Shown: positions 54,521-62,079 of the stretch, piece by piece
Position numbering within the stretch: the first letter of the stretch is position 1
Layout: each line of letters starts with the position of its first letter
From: Aestuariibacter sp. A3R04
Lineage (GTDB): Bacteria > Pseudomonadota > Gammaproteobacteria > Enterobacterales > Alteromonadaceae
NCBI RefSeq assembly: GCF_018860805.1
Contig: NZ_JAHKQR010000003.1
Span: 186,001-250,000 of the forward strand
DNA length: 64,000 bases
Direction of reading: 5' to 3'
Translations under genes and position numbers: made by a program
The notes under the pieces: model-generated
What the model saw: only the letters and a program-made list of their open reading frames with translations
What the model was told of the DNA's origin: nothing
Databases searched by the model: none

Positions 54521-55666
54521 ATGCAGAAGCTTTTATTCGTTTTACTACCATTGCTTGTATTTACTTTGCCTTGTGCGGAAGCTCACAATTTTGGGGAGGG
54601 TGGCCACCTAATTGTTAACATAGCACCGGATGGGGCGGCTGAAATGCAGTTTGACCTGACTACCGGTGAACTGAATAAACACTTCAAGATCGATAGCGAC
54701 GAAGATGGAAAGTTATCAATTGAAGAAGAGCAAGCGTACCCTCATGGAGAATTAATCCGCTATATCTCAGACAACTTACTTATCAATATTGATGAAAGGG
54801 AATGTAGTTTCAGCATTGTTAACCATCGATTCATGCTTCATGGCAATGGAAATTATGTCCGTTTTCTAATCTCCCATGATTGTCCCGTACCAAGGTATTC
54901 AATCGGCGCTGAATACAACCTGCTTTTTGAAGACAACCCCAAACACATGGGTTCTTTGCATCTCACAAGAGACAACGCAATGGTGCAGGTGCGTTTTTTT
55001 GAAGATCAAAGAAACCAATCAATCGTGTTGCAAAAAGTTACTTTAGCAAACACCATAGTTGAGTTTACTGTCGAGGGTATTTGGCATATCTGGATTGGAA
55101 TCGATCACATCTTATTTCTAGTTTGTTTGATTCTTCCCGCAGTTTTGATACTTAAGAAAAACCGCTGGATCGAGCGTGAATCGTTGACGGAAGTTGTCAG
55201 AGAATCGCTCAAAATAGTCACCGCTTTTACAGTCGCTCACAGTATCACACTTGTTAGCGCAACCTTGGGATGGGTAGAAATGCCACCGCCAAGAGTTACC
55301 GAATCAGTGATCGCGTTGTCCGTCTTAGTTGTAGCACTTAATTGTATTTTCCCAAAAATGGACAAGAGCCTTTGGATGCTTACTTTTGCATTTGGGTTAA
55401 TTCATGGCTTTGGTTTTGCCAACGTTTTACTTGAGCTTTCCATGCCGCCAAATGCAACCTTTGTCGCGTTATTATCATTTAACGCCGGAGTTGAGATAGG
55501 GCAAATCATCATCGTATCTGCCACCCTCCCGTTACTTTTTACTCTGCGCAAACAGGCATTTTATCAACCCGTGGTATTAAAAGGCGGTGCATTAATAGTA
55601 TCAATTGTCGCGATAGCTTGGTTAATTGAACGCGCATTTGACGTAGAAATTTTGTCTTTTATCTGA
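54521..55666 (+). CDS. HupE/UreJ family membrane protein with exported N-terminal domain and EF-hand
   Basis: A 381-residue protein. A signal peptide (to about AEA) precedes a soluble domain of about residues 21-180, which contains an EF-hand loop at 58-69 (DSDEDGKLSIEE: Asp1, Asp3, Asp5, Gly6, Glu12). The C-terminal half has about six helices with HupE/UreJ motifs: WIGIDHILFLVCLILP, TVAHSITLVSATLGWVEMP, GLIHGFGFANVL and SFNAGVEIGQ. HupE/UreJ proteins are secondary transporters for nickel or cobalt. The TBDR beginning 80 bases downstream suggests a two-membrane metal uptake route. Metal identity inferred only. Confidence 0.85.
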   Translation: MQKLLFVLLPLLVFTLPCAEAHNFGEGGHLIVNIAPDGAAEMQFDLTTGELNKHFKIDSDEDGKLSIEEEQAYPHGELIRYISDNLLINIDERECSFSIVNHRFMLHGNGNYVRFLISHDCPVPRYSIGAEYNLLFEDNPKHMGSLHLTRDNAMVQVRFFEDQRNQSIVLQKVTLANTIVEFTVEGIWHIWIGIDHILFLVCLILPAVLILKKNRWIERESLTEVVRESLKIVTAFTVAHSITLVSATLGWVEMPPPRVTESVIALSVLVVALNCIFPKMDKSLWMLTFAFGLIHGFGFANVLLELSMPPNATFVALLSFNAGVEIGQIIIVSATLPLLFTLRKQAFYQPVVLKGGALIVSIVAIAWLIERAFDVEILSFI

Positions 55667-55746
55667 CGAGAAAAACAAACATTAGTCACTCTCTTTGCTA
55701 CCGCAGAAAGGAATATTGATTGCACCAATATAGGATAAAAACTTTA

Positions 55747-57876
55747 ATGTTATCCCGGATTTTAAGACTTTATAAAAGATATGAAATCACTATTGAATTT
55801 CATAAAAAAACAGAGCACTTTTTCAGTATTTTCGTTTACACAATTTTTTTATTGTGTTCGACGTGCTGGGCCACAGAAGTAGACTTCGAGACGATTGAAG
55901 TCAAGGGGCGGAAGCGCAATCTTGTAGGTTTGAGCTCTTCTGCTTCTACTGGCAGTGTATCTCAAGGAGAAATTGCAATTCGCCCTTTATCTCGCACTGG
56001 CGAAGTACTTGAACTAGTGCCGGGAATGGTAGTGACGCAACACAGCGGCAACGGCAAAGCGAATCAGTACTTTCTGCGAGGCTTCAATTTGGACCACGGT
56101 ACTGATTTTGCGACCTATCTCGATGGCATGCCGTTAAATCTGCCTACACATGGTCACGGTCAAGGGTACACCGATCTAAACTTTATCATTCCCGAAGCTA
56201 TAATTAGCTTAGATTACAAAAAGGGGGCCTACTATACAGAAGCCAGTGATTTTAGTGGGGCAGGTTCTGCATGGTTAGCAAGTATAAATAAGACACTCAA
56301 TAGCAATATGGGACTAACAGTTGGAGAGTTCGGTTTTGTTCGCAGCCTTCTGGTACATACTATTGGCACACAAAAGGGGAGCACATTAATCGCACTTGAA
56401 TCCAATCAATACGATGGTCCGTGGGAAAATGTAAAAGAAGATGTTGGGAAAACCAATTTTTGGATAAAGCACACTACAAATGTCTCAGTTGGAGAGCTTT
56501 CAGCCAGCTTGATGGCATACGACAATAATTGGAATAGCGCTGACCAAATTCCAAGTAGAGCAGTCGAACAAGATGAGGTTAACAGACTAGGCTCAATCGA
56601 TAGTACTGTCGGAGGAAAATCAAATCGCTTAAGCGTGAATGTAGAGTGGCAAAGCGATAAGGTGATCGCTAATGCTTATATGATCCGCTATTCGATGAAT
56701 CTTTGGTCAAATTTCACGTATTTTCTAGGGAACGAAGACCTCGGTGACCAGTTTGAACAAACTGACGATCGTATGGTTTATGGCGGGAATATTGTTTTCG
56801 CTAAACCTCACAACTGGCAAGGTTTTGGAGGTCATAATACATTTGGTGCACAGATCAGACTCGACAATATTAAAGAAGTTGGCTTATTCCAAACCCAATC
56901 AAGAATTCGCTTTGGCACTATCAGACGTGATGATGTAAATCAATCTAGTACCGGGATATATTGGGAGAACGAAACGTGCTGGACTAAACAAATACGCACT
57001 ACTCTAGGCGCTCGTTATGATGTATACAATTTTGACGTGTCAGACCTGGCTGGCGTCAATAGTTCGAGCATTAATCTCTCTCCAAATTCAGGAACGAAAT
57101 CAGACGAATTGGTTTCACTAAAAGGCAACCTGATTTATCAAGTGAACACTGAGTTTGAAGGCTACCTTTCAATTGGCCAAGGTTTTCACTCAAATGATGC
57201 ACGAGGAACGACTATTCAAATTGACCCTGTCGACGGAGCGCCCATCAATAGCGTAGATCCGCTGGTCCGCTCGTTCGGATACGAAGCAGGGTTAAGAGGT
57301 TTTATAGCAGATAAGTTAAGTACATCTGTGTCATTGTGGCTACTCGAACTTGATAGCGAGCTATTATTTGTGGGGGATGCTGGTAATACAGAGGCAAGTG
57401 GTAAATCCATGCGTAAAGGTCTTGAATTTACCAGCTACTATCACATAGCTGGCGACTGGACCTTAGACTTTGAGTATGCCTACACTGATGCAAAATTGGT
57501 CGATGTTCCAAAGGGTAAAAACAATATTCCAGGTGCAATTAAACACGTGTTGCAAACGGGTATAAGTGTCGATCAAGGTAAGGGGTGGTTTGGTAGCCTA
57601 AGGTATCGTTACTTTGGCAAGCGCGCGTTAGTCGAAGATACTAGTGTAGAGAGCAATAGTAGCGGCATATGGAACTTACGCGTTGGATATAGGTTTGGAA
57701 ATAAATTGTCTTTTTCATTAGACGTGTTAAACCTCTCAGATAGCAAAGATCATGATGTCGACTACTTTTACGAGTCCCGTTTAGAAAACGAACCTGCTAA
57801 TCAAAGTATTGACGATATCCATTTTCATCCTTTCGAACCTAGAAGTGTAAGGGCTTCAGTCTCTTACTTCTTCTGA
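55747..57876 (+). CDS. TonB-dependent receptor, probable metal/metallophore type
   Basis: A 709-residue outer-membrane receptor. The plug reads FETIEVKGRKRNLVGLSSSA, LELVPGMVVTQHSGNGKANQ, YFLRGFNLDHGTDFATYLDG and PTHGHGQGYTDLNFIIPE. The His/Asp-rich loop (NLDHGTDF, THGHGQG) suits metal ligands, and this receptor type is often found next to HupE/UreJ genes. The barrel ends VRASVSYFF. I prefer the ATG at 55747; a TTG at 55720 has a better-placed AGGAA and is possible. A GC hairpin with T-run at 58049 closes the unit. Confidence 0.87.
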   Translation: MLSRILRLYKRYEITIEFHKKTEHFFSIFVYTIFLLCSTCWATEVDFETIEVKGRKRNLVGLSSSASTGSVSQGEIAIRPLSRTGEVLELVPGMVVTQHSGNGKANQYFLRGFNLDHGTDFATYLDGMPLNLPTHGHGQGYTDLNFIIPEAIISLDYKKGAYYTEASDFSGAGSAWLASINKTLNSNMGLTVGEFGFVRSLLVHTIGTQKGSTLIALESNQYDGPWENVKEDVGKTNFWIKHTTNVSVGELSASLMAYDNNWNSADQIPSRAVEQDEVNRLGSIDSTVGGKSNRLSVNVEWQSDKVIANAYMIRYSMNLWSNFTYFLGNEDLGDQFEQTDDRMVYGGNIVFAKPHNWQGFGGHNTFGAQIRLDNIKEVGLFQTQSRIRFGTIRRDDVNQSSTGIYWENETCWTKQIRTTLGARYDVYNFDVSDLAGVNSSSINLSPNSGTKSDELVSLKGNLIYQVNTEFEGYLSIGQGFHSNDARGTTIQIDPVDGAPINSVDPLVRSFGYEAGLRGFIADKLSTSVSLWLLELDSELLFVGDAGNTEASGKSMRKGLEFTSYYHIAGDWTLDFEYAYTDAKLVDVPKGKNNIPGAIKHVLQTGISVDQGKGWFGSLRYRYFGKRALVEDTSVESNSSGIWNLRVGYRFGNKLSFSLDVLNLSDSKDHDVDYFYESRLENEPANQSIDDIHFHPFEPRSVRASVSYFF

Positions 57877-58048
57877 GTTGAGCTGTTGGTCTATAACTAT
57901 GGTTATGTATCAACCAGTGGTGCCATGGTTAGCCATGGTCCTAGAGCACGCATATCACAAAAAATGTTGGTGTTTTCACTGTTCTAGATAACTGTTCTGA
58001 GCAAACTGATACGTAGGAAGCTGAGGAGAACCTAAACCTAAATGGAAA

Positions 58049-58107
58049 GGTCACAATGCACTGATACAGCTAGTTAAACTGTACCAGCGCATTGTGACCG
58101 GCTTTTT
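58049..58107 (+). terminator. Terminator after the HupE-TBDR pair
   Basis: GGTCACAATGC and GCATTGTGACC form a perfect 11-bp stem around a 29-base loop, followed by GGCTTTTT. It lies 170 bases past the TBDR stop and just before the end of the convergent GH43 gene, and may serve both directions. Confidence 0.7.
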
Positions 58108-58131
58108 ACTGGCGGCGCGATAAACAACTAT

Positions 58132-59223
58132 CTATTTTAAGAAACCTATTTTAGTCGTTGGAACCAGTAAGACGGTTCCATGGCGCATAGACTTTGCCGG
58201 CATAGACATTTCATCAGACCTGTTTCTCCAAGTGACTAAGTCATCACTCGTAGCAAGACAATAAGAAAACTCGCTATCTGGAGCGTCCCAGTATAACCAC
58301 CAGAGATTATCTTTCTTTAATAAAGACGGACCTTCGGCCATGACATTCACAATGTTGGTTCCTGCACCAACAATTGGCGCTCCCATTTCGGTCGGATAAG
58401 GACCTTGCATATTGTCGGAAAATACCAAGCGTAAGTTTTTGCCGCCCTTATTCTCAGGCATTTCATTTTTGATCACCATCACAAATTGGTCATCAATTGT
58501 ATCAGAGGTACCTTTGTCGTCTTTTGCAATATATGGGTCGATAACACTCACTTCAGGAGATTGTGGCGAATAGAATAACTCAGGTGGAGAAAAACTATTA
58601 AAGTCACTAGTTCTAGTTATATAAGTTCGGTGATCTCGTCCTGGACGGTTAGACGAACCGTCATTGTCTTTGAGTTCCTCTTCTAAAGTGGAACTCCACA
58701 AAATGAAGTACTCTTCGCTTTCATCATCCCAGTGGAGCTCTGGAGCCCAGCTATTCTTAGCCCCATCGCCGTCTTGCCAAAGAGATATTTTCTTTGGCTC
58801 ACTCCATTGGACGAGATCTTTTGAATATGCATAGCCAATTGTTTTGGACCACCAGCTGGTGGTCCAAACCATATGAAACATATTGTCGTGAAAGAGGATT
58901 GAAGGGTCTCTTGTCAGGTTTTCATCCGGCCAATCAGGTGCTTCAAAAATGAGTTTACCCTCGTTTAACCATTTAAAATTTAAACCATCATAGCTGTAAG
59001 ACAGGTAGATACCTGTTTCTCCGTTTCCTAAAAAATAAGGTAGTAAAAATACTTCCCCAGTTTGCGGTTCGGATGTCTTAATTGCTAGTGTTTCCTTTTG
59101 TATTGAACAACCCCCAACCAAAAATACAGCTAACAACGTACAGGCGAATACTCGTAATTTTCCTATTGCAAAAACAATGGGGCTGTTATCCAGAAAAGTA
59201 AAAAAATCTGATCGAAGATTCAT
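58132..59223 (-). CDS. GH43-type five-bladed propeller glycosidase, lipoprotein
   Basis: A 363-residue protein. The leader RVFACTLLAVFLVGGC ends in a clear lipobox. The five-bladed-propeller fold of clan GH-F/J appears in YLSYSYDGLNFKWLNEGKLI, LTRDPSILFHDNMFHMVWTT (candidate catalytic Asp), NSWAPELHWDDESEEYFILW (candidate Glu), VSVIDPYIAKDD and VMAEGPSLLKKDNLWWLYWD. I chose the ATG at 59223; the TTG at 59271 falls inside the palindrome. GH43 members cleave arabinosyl, xylosyl or galactosyl linkages; with GH16 and an epimerase nearby, an exo-galactosidase or anhydrogalactosidase is possible. Divergent from galM across a 50-bp palindrome. Confidence 0.8.
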   Translation of the reverse strand: MNLRSDFFTFLDNSPIVFAIGKLRVFACTLLAVFLVGGCSIQKETLAIKTSEPQTGEVFLLPYFLGNGETGIYLSYSYDGLNFKWLNEGKLIFEAPDWPDENLTRDPSILFHDNMFHMVWTTSWWSKTIGYAYSKDLVQWSEPKKISLWQDGDGAKNSWAPELHWDDESEEYFILWSSTLEEELKDNDGSSNRPGRDHRTYITRTSDFNSFSPPELFYSPQSPEVSVIDPYIAKDDKGTSDTIDDQFVMVIKNEMPENKGGKNLRLVFSDNMQGPYPTEMGAPIVGAGTNIVNVMAEGPSLLKKDNLWWLYWDAPDSEFSYCLATSDDLVTWRNRSDEMSMPAKSMRHGTVLLVPTTKIGFLK

Positions 59224-59266
59224 ATTGATTTGTACCCGCCTTATTTTTAATTTTAGAGATAAGTTT

Positions 59267-59316
59267 AACAAATAATAACAAGTTTGACACCGGTGTCAAA
59301 CTTGTTATTATTTGTT
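59267..59316. repeat. 50-bp perfect palindrome with LacI-type core
   Basis: Two perfectly complementary 25-base arms with no spacer, centred at 59291/59292. The inner 16 bases are TTGACACCGGTGTCAA, a typical LacI-family operator form with central CG. The arms continue as AACAAATAATAACAAG and its complement. It occupies the 126-base gap between GH43 and the epimerase, so one regulator can control both divergent genes. Different in sequence from the palindrome at 51.6 kb but of the same design. Confidence 0.85.
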
Positions 59317-59349
59317 GGGAAATTGACTATTTAGAACGAAGAGGTTTTG

Positions 59350-60504
59350 ATGAGAGCTTTTGTAATGTTATTTGCAATGATCGCTTTTTCACAAATGGCC
59401 GCAGCAAATGGACGCGAACTTGCCGACGACTATCAATTAAGCTACCCAACCAAAGCCGTACCAAAAACTCAATTCGGCCTATTGCCGTCTGGAAAACCGG
59501 CGTCGTTGTATTGGCTGTCCAATGAAAATGGAATTGCAGTCGCCATCACTGATTTGGGAGCAACTATTGTCTCGCTTTATGCACCAGATCGAAATGGTGT
59601 CTTTCAAGATATTGTTTTGGGTTTTGAAACGCCGGAAAGCTATTTGACCGAAAGCCCATACTTTGGTGCGATAGTTGGAAGATATGGGAATAGAATTAAA
59701 GAGGGAAAATTCACTCTGGACGATGTGGACTACCAGCTTGCTATTAACAATGGGAAAAACCATCTTCACGGGGGCGAAGTTGGCTTTGATAAAAAACTAT
59801 GGCAGGTAGACGCATTTTCAGATAACAGAATAGTACTCCAATTAAAAAGCCCCGATGGAGAGGAAGGTTACCCTGGAACACTCGTTACCCATGTGATTTA
59901 CAGCCTGAACGACCAAAATCAGTTGTCGATAGAGTACTCGGCCACGACGGACAAAACAACGATAGTAAACCTGACGCAACACAGTTACTTCAATTTAGCA
60001 GGTCACAATGGCGGCTCTATTCTGGATCACGAGCTTGAAATCAACGCTGACAGATTTACAGAGATCGACAGCGAGCTAATTCCTACAGGACGATTACCTT
60101 TGGTCGAAGGTACTCCATTGGATTTTCGAGAAAAAACAACTATAGGAGCTCGTATTGAATCACCAGATCCACAATTAATAAATGCATTAGGCTATGATCA
60201 CAATTGGGTTTTGTCTGCAAATGCTGCTAGTGGAAAGGAGGCGGCTGCGGTTTTACATCATCCGGCTTCAGGGCGAACGCTTACTATTTTCACCACAGAG
60301 CCTGGCATACAATTCTACTCAGGGAATTTTCTAGATGGTTCTATCAAAGGTAAACAAAACGCAACATATTGCCATCGGTGCGGATTAGCACTGGAAACAC
60401 AGCATTTCCCAGATTCACCAAATTATCCCCAGTTTCCCAGTGTTCGTCTTGAAGCCAGTGATGAATTTCGGTCTAAAACGATATTCCAGTTTAGTGTAAA
60501 ATAG
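59350..60504 (+). CDS. galM: Exported aldose 1-epimerase (mutarotase)
   Basis: A 384-residue protein with a signal peptide (to about AAANG), so it works in the periplasm, unlike cytoplasmic GalM. Motifs: GAIVGRYGNRIKEGKF, INNGKNHLHGGEVGFDKKLW (His), NLTQHSYFNLAGH (catalytic His), LGYDHNW and the Glu in LALETQHFPDSPNY. It interconverts alpha and beta anomers of sugars released outside the cytoplasm, here probably galactose. GAGG precedes the ATG at 59350. It shares a palindromic operator with the divergent GH43 gene. Confidence 0.92.
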   Translation: MRAFVMLFAMIAFSQMAAANGRELADDYQLSYPTKAVPKTQFGLLPSGKPASLYWLSNENGIAVAITDLGATIVSLYAPDRNGVFQDIVLGFETPESYLTESPYFGAIVGRYGNRIKEGKFTLDDVDYQLAINNGKNHLHGGEVGFDKKLWQVDAFSDNRIVLQLKSPDGEEGYPGTLVTHVIYSLNDQNQLSIEYSATTDKTTIVNLTQHSYFNLAGHNGGSILDHELEINADRFTEIDSELIPTGRLPLVEGTPLDFREKTTIGARIESPDPQLINALGYDHNWVLSANAASGKEAAAVLHHPASGRTLTIFTTEPGIQFYSGNFLDGSIKGKQNATYCHRCGLALETQHFPDSPNYPQFPSVRLEASDEFRSKTIFQFSVK

Positions 60505-60603
60505 TGCCTTGGAAAACATATTTTACCTGTTATTGCACTTAGCTCAGAATGTATGCTCCATCCATTTCAGTGCATCACGTGGCAAGGCATCCCAAAAAAA
60601 ATA

Positions 60604-60635
60604 GATCTACATATCATTCAACTGATACGTAGATC
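60604..60635. terminator. Hairpin between convergent galM and GH16 genes
   Basis: GATCTACATATCA-TTCAAC-TGATACGTAGATC, a 13-bp stem with one mismatch and a 6-base loop, 100 bases after galM and 76 bases after the GH16 stop. No strong U-run, so it is only a possible bidirectional terminator. Confidence 0.45.
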
Positions 60636-60710
60636 AGATGCTTGTGGAGACAATACCTGAATCGCAATATATAGTAGGTTCAGTGTATATTCGGAGGTAG
60701 CAGCAATTGG

Positions 60711-61814
60711 CTAGTTAGGTTCCTGTTCCAAGTGTCGGGGCTTTTGCCATACTCTGACATAGTCAATTTCAAAATCAACGACGCCATCTTCTTTTTCGCC
60801 TTCCGGACTGTTTTTCTCAAGATCTTCCAAACTATCGGGAACGCCGTGCCACGGGAATGTCTCTTGGTCTAACCACAAGCTTATGGGGCGATCAGCAACC
60901 CAACCGTCGTAGTCCTCAGGTACATTGCGATTTTCAAGAGCCCATTTACGGACATCATCCTTGCTTACCTCAGAGATGAGCTTGCCATCGACGTAATATT
61001 TAAAGCCGCTCTCATCCCATTCAAAACCATAGACGTGAAAGTCGTCTGCAACGCGAAAACCCAAATCTTTGTGTTGGGTAAATACGGGCTTGCCAGCGTC
61101 AGGCAATCCTGTTTGCCAATCACGCAATGACCACCAGAGTTCACGATCCAAATGATTTTTTTCTGGGTCTCGGTGGTCGCCAAATTGCTCGAAAAAGTCC
61201 AGCTCAATCTTGTTACCCATAGACCAAAACGCGCTGGTGACTTCGGCATCTGCTGCTTTACTTCTTATTTCGATATATCCGTAGGTGAAAAACTTACGGG
61301 AAATGAAGCAGGCTGTAGTGATGTTTTCGTAGGGAAGGGGATCACCAAAGTGGGGTTTTCTCACTTCATCACTAAAAGGAAAATCAGGTTCCCAGCGGGT
61401 TTCCAGGACTAACTTACCCTCTTCCAAGCGATAGTTTCTGCCAGAAAACTGAGAGGGAGCGCGCCCTTTCCATACCCACTTTTTGGGGTTGTCCGGGTGT
61501 TTGTATACGGGTTTTCCATTTTCAAACTTACCAACAATATACCAGCGATCTTCATCTATGGTATCACCATTAAATTCATCGCTGACCTCGGTATTGTATA
61601 CCCACTCCCCTTGGTTAGCTGGGTCTGAAAGAGGTAAAACAGCGGTAGATGACAACGATTCTGTGCGTTCGTCGGCTAACGGTGGTGCATGGCTTTTCTG
61701 ACTGCATGATTGTGAAAGAAAGAATGCGCACGCTAATGAGAGTAGTCGGCCATAGCGAAGGGCGATGCGACAAGTGCTTACATTGTTTACGTACTCATGT
61801 TTAGGGCTGGTCAT
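60711..61814 (-). CDS. GH16 endo-galactanase-type hydrolase (agarase/carrageenase clade), probable lipoprotein
   Basis: A 367-residue exported enzyme; FFLSQSC may be a lipobox (Cys37). The jelly-roll catalytic motif ExDxxE is Glu204-Leu-Asp206-Phe-Phe-Glu209 (KIELDFFEQFG); preceding stretches are FFTYGYIEIRSKAADAEVTS and AFWSMGN. The domain ends IDYVRVWQK as GH16 enzymes do. The sequence around the motif is closest in style to the marine algal galactan clade (agarases, porphyranases, kappa-carrageenase), so it probably cuts red-algal galactan at the cell surface. Start at ATG 61814 with a weak ribosome site; the frame extends to 61880. Confidence 0.85.
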   Translation of the reverse strand: MTSPKHEYVNNVSTCRIALRYGRLLSLACAFFLSQSCSQKSHAPPLADERTESLSSTAVLPLSDPANQGEWVYNTEVSDEFNGDTIDEDRWYIVGKFENGKPVYKHPDNPKKWVWKGRAPSQFSGRNYRLEEGKLVLETRWEPDFPFSDEVRKPHFGDPLPYENITTACFISRKFFTYGYIEIRSKAADAEVTSAFWSMGNKIELDFFEQFGDHRDPEKNHLDRELWWSLRDWQTGLPDAGKPVFTQHKDLGFRVADDFHVYGFEWDESGFKYYVDGKLISEVSKDDVRKWALENRNVPEDYDGWVADRPISLWLDQETFPWHGVPDSLEDLEKNSPEGEKEDGVVDFEIDYVRVWQKPRHLEQEPN

Positions 61815-62079
61815 AGTTTGATATCCATAGCAAAAAGTAAAAAGCGCTGTCGCTGTAGGACTTTTTTGCCTACATGACATATTAACATTACCCTAACATA
61901 AATATAGCATAAGTATAAAGATATGATGTTTAAGTTTGTTGTGAGTATGTGATAGTGGGTACCTGAGTAAGGAGGGCTCATCAGTGAGTCATGAGCCGGC
62001 GTTTTTTCTACGAGGTAACGAGAGTAGAGCGGGCTCACAAGTTTGTAGAAAGCAGTGAGCCGGATTGAGATGGATAGGA

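Noticed and set aside
61930..62060. Repeated GGCTCA/TGAGCC stretches resembling a terminator or repeat array
   Set aside because: Only short 7-bp stems with long loops; no regular spacing. At most a weak transcript end between GH16 and fadH.
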